NCBI GenBank assembly: GCA_946478755.1
Contig: CAMLDJ010000036.1
Span: 1 to 29,504, forward strand
DNA: 29,504 nucleotides
Source: an uncultured Pedobacter sp.
GTDB taxonomy: Bacteria; Bacteroidota; Bacteroidia; Sphingobacteriales; Sphingobacteriaceae
Direction of reading: 5' to 3'
Numbering within the stretch: the stretch's first letter is position 1; every line of letters begins with the position of its first letter. The translations under genes were made by a program, and so were the position numbers. Of the stretch, positions 1 to 7,113 are shown one piece after another. Below the pieces are notes generated by a model, which was not told where the DNA came from, ran no database searches, and worked only from the letters and a program-made list of their open reading frames with translations.

Positions 1-5
1 GAACA

Positions 6-51
6 GGTGGTCAGTTTAAACCGAAACGGGGTGGTCAATTTCAGCGAAATC
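6..51. mobile_element. Putative terminal repeats of an IS21-type insertion sequence
   Basis: Two imperfect direct copies of about 22 bases start at 6 and 30, exactly 24 bases apart; both begin ggtggtca, continue rttt, and end with a cgaaa block. Evenly spaced 'GTGGTCAATTT' repeats are, from memory, typical of the ends of IS21-family elements (istA/istB) in Bacteroidota. The element body would lie left of the window. The leucine-rich-repeat gene reads into these repeats from the right, so the insertion probably cut off its end. No transposase gene is visible here, so this is an inference from the repeat pattern. Confidence 0.45.
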
Positions 52-715
52 TCCATTCTTCAGATCGTTGCATTGGTGTATCGTATGTTTTTAGAGAGAA
101 AAGTTTCATTTCTGAAAGGCAGTTTCCTTTTTTCTGTTGGAGTTTAACGTAAATTGGATCTATATTTTCACTAATACCATACATTGAGCTAAAACAATAG
201 AGTGATTCGAGAAGAATACCATCTTCATTAACTTTCTTTGCTGAAAATTCTTGGATTGGATTTTTGTTGACCCAAATTTCCTTAAGATTTTTAATGTCCA
301 AATTTCCAGGGAAACTAGAAAAAGCATTGTTCGCTATATTTAAAGACCGAAGATTATTTAAGGTATTGATTTCGGAAGTGAGTTCCATTATTTCGTTTCC
401 AGCAATGGAGAGTTTTTTTAATTTCTGTAATCCAGCTATTTGTTTCGGTATATTTTTTAACTTATTGTTATTGATTATTAAGACTTCTAAATTCTTGCAC
501 AAGAAAAATTTAGCCATTAACATGCTTATATTGTTGTTGGAAAGATCAATGTTCTTTAAATTTTTAAGCTTAGAGATTTCAGGTGGAATATTCTTAATTG
601 AATTGTGGCTCAAGTTCAATTTCTTGAGATTTTTGCACTTAAATATTTCCGCAGGTATTTCGGTTAACCCTTGGTTTGATAAATCTAGCTTAGAAGCGAG
701 GAGAGGTATTTTCAT
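41..715 (-). CDS. Leucine-rich-repeat protein, probably 3'-truncated
   Basis: The 224-residue product is built of about six leucine-rich repeats of roughly 23 residues (pattern LxxLxLxxNxIxxIPxxIxxL), from about residue 10 to 150. This is the bacterial 'leucine-rich repeat domain' type found in Bacteroidota. It has no signal peptide and no membrane segment, so it is probably cytosolic and acts through protein binding. After the repeats comes a non-repeat tail, and the last residues (EEWRFR) are encoded next to and inside the putative IS repeats at 30-51. The natural C-terminus has therefore probably been lost and replaced by a few IS-encoded codons. Such proteins often carry a further domain after the repeats, which cannot be judged here. 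The start is the ATG at 715. Partner and function are unknown. Confidence 0.6.
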   Translation of the reverse strand: MKIPLLASKLDLSNQGLTEIPAEIFKCKNLKKLNLSHNSIKNIPPEISKLKNLKNIDLSNNNISMLMAKFFLCKNLEVLIINNNKLKNIPKQIAGLQKLKKLSIAGNEIMELTSEINTLNNLRSLNIANNAFSSFPGNLDIKNLKEIWVNKNPIQEFSAKKVNEDGILLESLYCFSSMYGISENIDPIYVKLQQKKGNCLSEMKLFSLKTYDTPMQRSEEWRFR

Positions 716-992
716 AAATGTTAATCAGGCTACTAATATAAGTTATTTATGTATTTTTGTCATTCTTGCGGAGGACAAGACAAAAAATATTAGGAAACGC
801 CGTCAAATGACACTTTTTCTAGTATTGGAAAAATTATTTGTGTCTAAACAAAAAATGACTCTCCCTAGTTACACAGTAGAAAGAAATTTTCTATGGATAT
901 TATAAGGAAATAATATCAGCTCCTATTCCAAGGCCGGAGAGGCATGGATTGGATAGACTCAAAATGCTAAGGCACCCTCACTAAAAAGGCCA

Positions 993-1036
993 CCCTCTAA
1001 GCCGAGCAATCACTTAGAGGGTTTGTTATTTCTTCT
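993..1036 (+). terminator. Hairpin, likely intrinsic terminator
   Basis: A perfect 9-base-pair stem (ccctctaag at 993-1001, cttagaggg at 1013-1021) with an 11-base loop is followed by a T-rich stretch (tttgttatttcttctc). It has the form of an intrinsic terminator on the + strand, but no intact + strand gene precedes it, so it may be what is left of a lost gene. Confidence 0.55.
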
Positions 1037-1319
1037 CAATTTTCTTACTTTTGGTGTGCTTACGGAGGATAGGCTTGGATATTGGAGACCATTTTTTGTA
1101 ATATTAAGAGTCGGTATGCAGAAAACCTCTTAGATTCTCAATTATCTACCTATTAATTTTGTTCTACGAAGCTGGTAAACAACGTTACCTGAAATAATAG
1201 TAACTTAATTTGGCGGCGATCACCACGGTACCCTCACTTTTAAAGATCTTGACCTTCATTGCCTCTAACTAATCAACGGCATGGAGTTTTTTTTATGCGA
1301 AACCGAAATCTATTTCTAA

Positions 1320-1430
1320 TTAAATTTTGACGATAATGTAGTAAATTATTGTAAAGTAATTACCATATTGAGAATAGCTAAGGCACTTGAAATAAGTGCT
1401 AAGGAATTATTTAACGGTTTGCAAGAATAA
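1320..1430 (+). pseudogene. Remnant of an XRE-type helix-turn-helix regulator (C-terminal end)
   Basis: The + frame that ends with the TAA at 1428-1430 reads ILRIAKALEISAKELF followed by NGLQE. This matches the last helix and end of XRE/Cro-C1 family regulators (typical form 'TLLKIAKALEISPKELF'). In the same frame a stop lies at 1317-1319, and no start codon or recognition helix is found upstream. Only the last 35 or so codons therefore survive. It is probably the decayed regulator of a neighbouring lost system. Confidence 0.45.
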
Positions 1431-1576
1431 TTGAATTTCAATATTATTAAGTATTGTATCTTTTTTGTTACAATAAGTCAAGTCCGTAACGGTAACCATA
1501 TTTTTGCACCAAACTCAACGCTCTTCGTCACTCAAAATGAAACATTTACGGACATAGCTCGTTGTATATTTATAAA

Positions 1577-2077
1577 ATGATGACTAAAGTTCAAATAACT
1601 GATTTAGCTAGCTTCTTTGTTTTGCACTGCAATAGCAACGAAATTGAAATAAATCACTTCAAGCTTCAAAAACTTCTTTACTATTCTCAAGCTTGGCATT
1701 TCGTATACTTTGACAAAAACTCCTTATTTGACGATTTGCCGGAAGCGTGGGTGAATGGACCTGTTTATAGAACTGTATATGATCAATGGCGATATATTTA
1801 TGCTGCAACTGGTATCAAAATTGATGCAACTCATATAGACGAATTAAGAGAGAGATGTTATGTCGCATATAAGAAACTAGGCTTAGATTCTGCACAAGAA
1901 CATTTTATAAATAGTTTACTTGAACATTATGGCCTGATGTCGCATGAGAAATTAATTTACATGACACATCAGGAGGATCCATGGAAAATTGCACGATCTG
2001 GCCTTGGTGCTTTTGATAGATCAAATACGCCCATTTCTCTAGATAGTATGTATGACTATTACTCCAAATTAGCTTAA
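1577..2077 (+). CDS. Panacea-domain (DUF4065, SocA-like) antitoxin candidate
   Basis: The product of about 166 residues carries the DUF4065/Panacea signature: FKLQKLLYYSQAWHF near the N-terminus, then the EAWVNGPVY motif about 35 residues on, and a C-terminal helix pair. This family includes the proteolytic adaptor SocA and, per published work on the Panacea domain, antitoxins that neutralise many unrelated toxins. The open frame extends up to a TTG at 1562, but the ATGs at 1577 and 1580 are more natural starts. The next gene follows after only six bases, as expected for a toxin-antitoxin pair. Its job is inferred to be neutralising that neighbour. The family call is firm; the antitoxin role is inferred from context. 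Confidence 0.8.
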   Translation: MMTKVQITDLASFFVLHCNSNEIEINHFKLQKLLYYSQAWHFVYFDKNSLFDDLPEAWVNGPVYRTVYDQWRYIYAATGIKIDATHIDELRERCYVAYKKLGLDSAQEHFINSLLEHYGLMSHEKLIYMTHQEDPWKIARSGLGAFDRSNTPISLDSMYDYYSKLA

Positions 2078-2083
2078 CCTTTG

Positions 2084-2593
2084 ATGGTTACCAAGTTTAA
2101 TTTTTCAGATTCGGATGACTTCGAAGATGATGAAAATGAATTTAAGTTCGGAAAAAAAGTTGAAAATAATCTGAAGGACTTTGAACAACATAGACCTTTA
2201 TTTTCATATAGATATTTAGATTTAAAATATACATCCTATCATTTTCATCAAGAGTGTTTTGATAATATTGATATCAGAACTTATTTCGCACAACTTAAAG
2301 AATTTTCTAATCTTACCATCGAACAATGTATTAATTCAAAAGGAGATAAATTTCATTTCAGGCTTGAGCGCCCTTCTTCAAAATTACTTTCACTTATTCA
2401 AGATATTGCTCAAACAAACGTAACTCAAGACAACTGTCCTGTTGTTGGACACTTTGGATTATATACTGATAAAAATGGAGCAAATAGGGATACAAATGTA
2501 AAAAGTCCTCGTATATTCTTTATATTATATGCTCAGACTATTTATCCATTGCTGTATGATCCTTATCATGAAATACATCAAAGAAAAGGTTAA
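2084..2593 (+). CDS. Candidate toxin partner of the Panacea antitoxin
   Basis: This is a soluble, acidic 169-residue protein. Its N-terminal 30 residues are rich in Asp/Glu and look disordered. The C-terminus ends RIFFILY, then IYPLLYDPYHEI. From memory, this kind of strand-rich ending (RI.F.ii....y.l..DP.Hei) is seen in several small toxin families, but I cannot name the domain. A TTG lies directly before the ATG at 2084; the ATG is preferred. The gene starts six bases after the Panacea gene stop, so translation is probably coupled. No catalytic residues can be assigned with confidence. The toxin role rests on its position behind a DUF4065 gene; it could instead be an unrelated accessory protein. 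Confidence 0.5.
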   Translation: MVTKFNFSDSDDFEDDENEFKFGKKVENNLKDFEQHRPLFSYRYLDLKYTSYHFHQECFDNIDIRTYFAQLKEFSNLTIEQCINSKGDKFHFRLERPSSKLLSLIQDIAQTNVTQDNCPVVGHFGLYTDKNGANRDTNVKSPRIFFILYAQTIYPLLYDPYHEIHQRKG

Positions 2594-2848
2594 AAGGAGC
2601 GCTTAATGCAGTTTCTGTTGTAATCTGATTATATCTTTTTCAATGTCCTAGGGTCAAATATGTTATTAAATAATAAATATAGCAAATCTTTCTAGTAGAA
2701 TATGTATTCTGACATAACCCTCCTACATTAATGGCTAGTACAATTCAATGTTAAATAGAGAAGACTTATTATTAATTATGCGCGGTTATGATATAGCATC
2801 CTATTCCTGCAGAACTAAAATAAAAAAAATATGTGTTTTAGATTATTA

Positions 2849-3934
2849 TTATGAACTGAGGCAGGGATATTTCACCATCACTGAGAAATGCTTGTCATCA
2901 CTCGCGGTAAATTCGAGTTTAGCATGATCTCCATAGCTGAGCTTCAACCTTTTTTCAATGTTTTCCAATCCCTTGTGAAAGCCTGCGGTTTTAAATCCTG
3001 TTTTAATTTTGTTATTGGTTGAGATTCTGAGCTCAGCATTACTGAGGGATATATTGATTTTGGCAGGATTTTGCGCATCATGTATATCGCCATGTTTAAA
3101 AAGGTTCTCTACCAGGGTAAGCAGGACAAGGGGGATAAACCTGATTTCTTTTGCTTCAGGTGGATAAATAAATTCAACGAAAAACTTTTCTTTAAATCTC
3201 AGCCGATAAAGCCTAATGAGTGTTTCGACCTGTTGGATTTCACCTGATAGGTTTGGTTCCGGTTCGCCGTCCCTGGAATTGATGGCAAACCGCATTAGCT
3301 CGGATAAGTCGATGACGGCCTGTGCGGTTTTTTCATCTGTCCGCAGTACGCTGTCATGAATAAATCCGAGGATGTTGAATATTAGGTGTGGATTGATTTG
3401 GGCTTTTAGGTAAGCATTGGTCGTCTCATGGAGGGTAACTTCCAGTTCTTTGGTGTGTACGTAGTTTTCGTGTTTCTGGCGCTCTGCCAGTTCTTTTTTT
3501 GTCCTTTCCTGTTCATAGCGTAGAAACATAAAGTAAAAGCAGGACAGCCCGATAAATAACAGTCCCCTCCAAAGGGTCTGCAGCAGGTTTGGTATGCTCA
3601 CATAGTCAGTGTATGCTTTTATCCAATCGCCTGGCCACTTGATAAACACATCGATCAGGATTTTTAGTCCTAGGAACAGTACGATCTCCGTTACCATTGT
3701 CAGGCCCAGAATGGGCCATTTATAATCACTGGCTTTTACGGCGTTTTGCTGGAGTAGTGCTGTGTTGGAATAGAATAAGATGATATTGAGTGTGTAGTGT
3801 AGCAAATATCCCACCGGACTTCCAAACCTTCCTACAGCGAAGCCGATGAGAAGGATCTCACTGATGATGTATAATGACCACCCGATTAGGTGGATCCGGT
3901 AGCATTTTGCCCATTGAAGGATTTTTTTTGTCAT
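2849..3934 (-). CDS. LytS-type sensor histidine kinase (His_kinase family)
   Basis: The 361-residue inner-membrane kinase has about four hydrophobic segments in residues 12-138, a short coiled linker (about 140-170), then the LytS/YehU-type transmitter. The phospho-acceptor His183 lies in INPHLIFN; the family norm is INPHFLFN, so two residues after the His are altered. An ATP-binding lid follows with VENLFKHG and GLENIEKRLKLSYG, as in PF06580 kinases. It should phosphorylate the LytTR regulator encoded just upstream on the same strand (4180-4911). Unusually, the two genes are separated by about 245 bases that hold a small peptide gene on the opposite strand. The sensed signal is unknown; no periplasmic sensor domain is visible. 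Confidence 0.85.
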   Translation of the reverse strand: MTKKILQWAKCYRIHLIGWSLYIISEILLIGFAVGRFGSPVGYLLHYTLNIILFYSNTALLQQNAVKASDYKWPILGLTMVTEIVLFLGLKILIDVFIKWPGDWIKAYTDYVSIPNLLQTLWRGLLFIGLSCFYFMFLRYEQERTKKELAERQKHENYVHTKELEVTLHETTNAYLKAQINPHLIFNILGFIHDSVLRTDEKTAQAVIDLSELMRFAINSRDGEPEPNLSGEIQQVETLIRLYRLRFKEKFFVEFIYPPEAKEIRFIPLVLLTLVENLFKHGDIHDAQNPAKINISLSNAELRISTNNKIKTGFKTAGFHKGLENIEKRLKLSYGDHAKLEFTASDDKHFSVMVKYPCLSS

Positions 3935-3939
3935 CTCGT

Positions 3940-3971
3940 TTTGAAGATTGGTGTACGCATATTGAATTTTG
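3940..3971 (+). promoter_or_regulatory. Candidate Bacteroidota-type promoter for the 48-codon peptide gene
   Basis: TTTG at 3940-3943 is followed after 20 bases by GAATTTTG (3964-3971), one mismatch from the Bacteroidota -7 consensus TAnnTTTG. Spacing is as expected. Transcription would start near 3978, about 55 bases before the ATG at 4033. Confidence 0.4.
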
Positions 3972-4032
3972 GTGGACTATTTTTTTCCGACCTGTTTTAT
4001 GGCGCTAGTTTCATTCAAAAATCATTAGAAAA

Positions 4033-4179
4033 ATGAAACAGAGACCATTAAAACTGACCAGGAAAACAGTGTTTGTTTTCAGGTCGCAAAAGGGTAAGGG
4101 AGCATCCTCCACGGATCCCACTGAAACCAGTGTAATCATTATTGCCACGGAGACCATTAAGACATCGGGCATAATCTGA
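4033..4179 (+). CDS. Small Thr/Ser-rich peptide, possible RiPP-like precursor
   Basis: This 48-codon ORF lies between the kinase and regulator genes but on the opposite strand. Its stop codon directly abuts the stop codon of the LytTR gene. The N-terminus reads MKQRPLKLTRKTVFVF, which resembles the short basic 'LxLxKxTV' leader start of Bacteroidota ribosomal peptide precursors. The second half is rich in Thr and Ser (TDPTETS, then ATETIKTSG) and has no cysteine. There is no Gly-Gly site. A plausible promoter lies at 3940-3971. No modifying enzyme is nearby. It may be a signal or natural-product peptide linked to the two-component pair. Coding status is inferred from its leader-like sequence and position. 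Confidence 0.5.
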   Translation: MKQRPLKLTRKTVFVFRSQKGKGASSTDPTETSVIIIATETIKTSGII

Positions 4180-4911
4180 TCAAGAGTTCCGGCCGGATCT
4201 TATCAGTTTTTTTTCTGCATATTTCATTACAGTTTCTTTATATTCTTTGCCGATAGGTATAATATTGTTGCCTGTTATCCTAACGCTGTTCCCCAGGATC
4301 TGTTCGATCTTGTCCAGGTTCAGGATAAATGACCGGTGTACCCTTACAAGTTTGGTATTGGCCAGTTCCTTTTCAATCCTTCCCATAGTAATCTTGATTT
4401 CATGTTTTTGGTCTACCATGTTCAACCTGACGTAGTTTTTCGATGCTTCTATAAACAGGAGGTCTTTTATGTAAAGTTTCAGGGTCCTGTTTTTCTCTGC
4501 GGTTTTGATAAAAAGGATGTCTTTTTCGTGGTATAGTGTCTTTGTTAACCTGTTGTCGATCAGGTGGCGGATGGAGGCGATAAATTTTATTTTACCGATG
4601 GGTTTTACCAGGTAGTCATCTGCGTGGATGCCAAATGCATCAACAGCGTACTGGGAGTATGCTGTGGTGAAAACGGTCAGTTTTATTTTGTCCTTTAGTT
4701 TGGTGGCAAGTTCGATGCCGGAAATGTTTGGCATGTCAACGTCTATGAAGAGGATGTCGATGTTGTCCCTTGGGCTGATGCCGGCAAGTGCCTGAATGGG
4801 ATCTGTGAAGCTTTTGACCAGTTTTAGCTCTGGTATCTGGTTGATGTGTTCGGTAAGGGTAGAGATTGCATAGTCCTCATCGTCAATGATGGCGCATGTG
4901 TAGTTTTCCAT
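4180..4911 (-). CDS. LytTR-family response regulator
   Basis: The 243-residue cytoplasmic regulator has an N-terminal receiver domain (residues 1-120) with the acidic pair near Asp10-Asp11, the phospho-acceptor Asp57 in FIDVDMP, a Thr in VFTTAYS and the conserved Lys in DYLVKPI. A LytTR DNA-binding domain follows (about 135-240), with the hallmark LFIEASKNYVRL, then VRVHRSFILNLDKIE, and GNNIIPIGKEYKE. It pairs with the LytS-like kinase encoded downstream and should bind direct repeats upstream of its target genes. The targets are not known. It reads in the same direction as the two XRE genes upstream, but with gaps large enough for separate promoters. Confidence 0.9.
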   Translation of the reverse strand: MENYTCAIIDDEDYAISTLTEHINQIPELKLVKSFTDPIQALAGISPRDNIDILFIDVDMPNISGIELATKLKDKIKLTVFTTAYSQYAVDAFGIHADDYLVKPIGKIKFIASIRHLIDNRLTKTLYHEKDILFIKTAEKNRTLKLYIKDLLFIEASKNYVRLNMVDQKHEIKITMGRIEKELANTKLVRVHRSFILNLDKIEQILGNSVRITGNNIIPIGKEYKETVMKYAEKKLIRSGRNS

Positions 4912-4987
4912 AAAACGGTTTCTTTGGTAGCATGTATATCAGTTAAATGATAGTAGTCAGCCAAATCATGTTTGGAAAGCTATCTGA

Positions 4988-5359
4988 TCATTTGTTATTC
5001 CGTTGTTCTTTTTTCAAATGCTTAATGTTTTCTCTTTGGTTGGCAATCAATTCATCTTTGATGATGCTGTGATTTTGTTCAATAGCCAGTCGCTCTGTAA
5101 GCGTTTTAATTTGTTCTATCCAATTATCCACTTCTGCTTTTCTGAAAGTGGCAAGGGGTTCCTCTGAATAATAGTAATTGAAAAAATCATGACTTAGAAC
5201 TCTACAGCACACAAGTAATAATTCGGTATCCACAGATTCACGCTCAAAGATATCATAAACAGTTTCACGGGATTTGTTAAGTAGTTTTCCCAATTCTGTT
5301 GCGCCAATCTTATGTTTATCTGCTTGCTTCCTTATCTCCTTGCCGATGTGAATTGCCAT
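4988..5359 (-). CDS. Small XRE-like DNA-binding protein with C-terminal coiled coil
   Basis: The 123-residue product starts with a helix-turn-helix pattern (residues 4-35): IGKEIRKQADKHKIGATEL, then LGKLLNKSRETVYDIFERE, matching the form of XRE-like proteins common in Bacteroidota. A middle segment (FFNYYYSEEP) links to a helical, charged C-terminus (about 75-123) that should form a coiled coil and drive dimer formation. It lies 76 bases upstream of the LytTR gene on the same strand. It is probably a transcriptional regulator; its target is unknown. The start is the ATG at 5359. Confidence 0.65.
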   Translation of the reverse strand: MAIHIGKEIRKQADKHKIGATELGKLLNKSRETVYDIFERESVDTELLLVCCRVLSHDFFNYYYSEEPLATFRKAEVDNWIEQIKTLTERLAIEQNHSIIKDELIANQRENIKHLKKEQRNNK

Positions 5360-5642
5360 TTACAAATTTTTTCATTTGTATTTTAGTAAATGGTGTAGGG
5401 ATGTGTGATATAACTGCACATTGTGTGTGATATTGTATGGCTATTTTTGGAAGGTTTAAGTTCAAACAGCCATCTCATGTAGCGAGAAACACAATTAGCT
5501 AAATTGTATGCATAAATGGGATTTAAGGGAAGATTTTAATTTGATCTTACCTAACATTATGGCTTGTTGATTACAAGTTGCCGAATGGATTGGGCTTAAT
5601 CTCCCAGTTTATTTGAGAAAGAAGTATTATTATTTAAGAAAT

Positions 5643-6182
5643 TTATTTATTGCTTATTTTAGTTTTAAGTTGAAAAAGATATTCCTTCCCATTCTTCCCA
5701 ACCTTCGCAATGTGCTCATTTCTTGGTCGTCTATTTAATAAATCGGTAATCTTCCGCGATTCCATCACCTCATTCTGTACTACAGCTGGCATTGCTCCGA
5801 GAAGTGCTTTCGCTGATATAGGTTGATCTAATAAACCTTTCGTAATCAGTTCGTCCAAATATTTCCCCAAATCAATTTTCCGTAGATGAGGTTTTGGATT
5901 TACACCAAATTGTTCAAGTTTTTTGATTGCTAGCTGCGTAGATTTTGGCAGACTGCTTTTTAAGGGTATCTTCTGGTTAGGGTTTAATATCTCATAGTTT
6001 TCGAGGCCGTATATTTTGGCTATATCTTTGGAATCCTGTATGTCAGCGTTTTGCTTCCCAGACTCTATTCTAGAGTATTTTAATTTTTTTAATTTGGATA
6101 ATTCTTCAACAATCTCTTGGGTTAGATTGAAGGCAATTCTATAATTTTTAATGATATGTCTAAAACGCTCATTCTCATCCAT
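5643..6182 (-). CDS. XRE-family transcriptional regulator
   Basis: The 179-residue protein carries an N-terminal XRE/Cro-C1 helix-turn-helix (residues about 8-65): IIKNYRIAFNLTQEIVEEL, then KLKYSRIESGKQNADI and AKIYGLENYEIL. The rest (70-179) is a basic C-terminal part with an RKITDLLNRRPRNEHI segment, which I do not recognise as a known domain. The start is the ATG at 6182. A near-perfect 9-7-9 palindrome lies 17 bases upstream of this start (6199-6223), fitting autoregulation. The same palindrome overlaps the -33 element of a divergent promoter, so the protein may also control that transcript. Confidence 0.75.
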   Translation of the reverse strand: MDENERFRHIIKNYRIAFNLTQEIVEELSKLKKLKYSRIESGKQNADIQDSKDIAKIYGLENYEILNPNQKIPLKSSLPKSTQLAIKKLEQFGVNPKPHLRKIDLGKYLDELITKGLLDQPISAKALLGAMPAVVQNEVMESRKITDLLNRRPRNEHIAKVGKNGKEYLFQLKTKISNK

Positions 6183-6198
6183 ATATTTATTTTTTAAT

Positions 6199-6223
6199 CG
6201 TAATATCTTTTTTTGATATTTCG
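6199..6223. promoter_or_regulatory. Palindromic operator candidate upstream of the XRE gene
   Basis: cgtaatatc (6199-6207), a run of seven T, then gatatttcg (6215-6223): 8 of 9 positions of the two arms are complementary. The size and place are typical for an XRE-dimer operator. It covers the space upstream of the leftward gene start (6182) and the -33 element (6212-6215) of the rightward promoter. Confidence 0.5.
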
Positions 6224-6242
6224 ATTTTATTTATTATATTTG
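6212..6242 (+). promoter_or_regulatory. Strong Bacteroidota-type promoter, rightward
   Basis: TTTG at 6212-6215, a 19-base spacer, then TATATTTG at 6235-6242, a perfect match to the TTTG-N19/20-TAnnTTTG consensus. Transcription would begin near 6249 and run into a region without a clear gene. The -33 element lies inside the XRE operator candidate. Confidence 0.6.
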
Positions 6243-6298
6243 TTATTAGTAATTTAAAGCGACGATAATAGGTGTAGATTTTACGCTATACGATGTCA

Positions 6299-6483
6299 CT
6301 CATGAACGAAACCGTCAATTTCCACATGAGCCGATCGTGAGTTCGCCATTTCTATTGGATATTTCTATCTTTGATATATTATTCAATAGGGCGAATCTCA
6401 TGTTAGTCTTTTGTGGGACCTAGGCTTTGTCTAGGAGGTTCTTGACGGTACCAGTTTCAAAAGCATTGAGGTTCGCCCTATTG
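6299..6483 (+). ncRNA. Candidate structured RNA or leader with nested and crossing inverted repeats
   Basis: Starting about 50 bases after the predicted transcription start, several inverted repeats are seen: ctcatg/catgag (6299-6304, 6325-6330), accgtcaa/ttgacggt (6311-6318, 6442-6449), caatagggcgaa/ttcgccctattg (6384-6395, 6472-6483, perfect 12 bp) and cctag/ctagg (6419-6423, 6431-6435). The second and third pairs cross each other, so they are either alternative folds or a pseudoknot. No long ORF covers the stretch. The family is unknown and the RNA call is an inference. Confidence 0.35.
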
Positions 6484-6541
6484 AGTTTCTCAATGGATCT
6501 TCATTGCTTTGTGAGGTGATTTCGTTTTTAAATAATCCATT

Positions 6542-6646
6542 ATGGAGACGAAAACATTAACCGCAAAAATCCCGTGCCTGTACCGTAGCTACATCCGGTT
6601 TGCCAAACAGTTGTTGATAAAGAACGTATTCTGTACACCAGAATAA
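6542..6646 (+). CDS. Possible 34-residue small protein
   Basis: An ATG-started frame of 34 codons downstream of the rightward promoter and the inverted-repeat region. The product begins METKTLTAKIP, is basic (Lys and Arg throughout), has two Cys and a short amphipathic helix (RSYIRFAKQLLIKNVF). No family is recognised. It could be a real microprotein controlled by the XRE regulator, or chance. Confidence 0.25.
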   Translation: METKTLTAKIPCLYRSYIRFAKQLLIKNVFCTPE

Positions 6647-7062
6647 GTGTGTGCTATTATCGGAGAGGTTTTAGTTGCGCAAGAGGGGGCCTGAAAAGCG
6701 GAAAAGCTGTTCATGGTGCTGCTGTTCCTGTCTACAGTTGAACCTTGTTTGTTCCAATAAGTGTCCAAAGCCGAAAGGGTGTTAGATTTCCGGTTTTATG
6801 GTTTTTAGCGATTCCCTAAAATTATAGTTTTTTGCATCAATTTCAAAATCTGGATGTTTGTGGTTTTTTGGCGGAGGTGTTTTTAGGTGCAGGCTGCGGT
6901 TAATTTTATTTAGAGGTTATGAGTCCATCTGTTTTAAATTGTTATCCTTTTGACCGGCTTTATGCGTTAAAGCCGAAGAATCCCGTTTAGCACCGCTAGT
7001 AAAGGGCGGGTTGGCTTTTTAGGTGAAATAGGTTCTTTAATGATGCACCTGCCCTTAATTCC

Positions 7063-7078
7063 TGTCCTTTACAGGACA
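7063..7078. other. Short hairpin before the TlpA-SusC-SusD operon
   Basis: tgtcct (7063-7068), loop ttac, aggaca (7073-7078): a perfect 6-base-pair stem about 35 bases before the ATG at 7114. It may shape the 5' leader; it has no proper T tract for a terminator. Confidence 0.3.
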
Positions 7079-7113
7079 ATTTCTTAGATCAACCAAACCA
7101 AAAAACACTAACC

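Larger units (their letters stand above)
716..1561. other. Gene-poor gap of about 850 bases with decayed sequence
   Basis: No intact gene is convincing here. It contains a strong hairpin (993-1021) and the eroded 3' end of an XRE-type regulator gene (about 1320-1430); the rest is AT-rich and shows no coding pattern. Together with the IS end at the left edge, this looks like a scrap zone left by repeated insertion and deletion. Confidence 0.5.
6183..7113. other. Gap of 930 bases with operator, promoter and inverted repeats, no firm gene
   Basis: The left end holds a palindromic operator and a rightward promoter. The first 300 transcribed bases contain several inverted repeats (6299-6483), which suggests structured RNA. 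A 34-codon ORF (6542-6646) is the only tempting coding sequence. A short hairpin (7063-7078) lies just before the TlpA-like gene. No tRNA or known riboswitch was recognised. Confidence 0.5.

Noticed and set aside
264..905. 213-codon + strand frame
   Set aside because: It is the antisense shadow of the leucine-rich-repeat gene; its hydrophobic periodicity mirrors the repeats, and it has no recognisable domain.
6299..6483. CRISPR-like repeat array
   Set aside because: The repeats are inverted and not regularly spaced; no array-like direct repeats with spacers were found anywhere in the window.
6460..6490. tRNA T-arm (ggttcgccc)
   Set aside because: The surrounding sequence does not fold into a cloverleaf and no acceptor stem is present.
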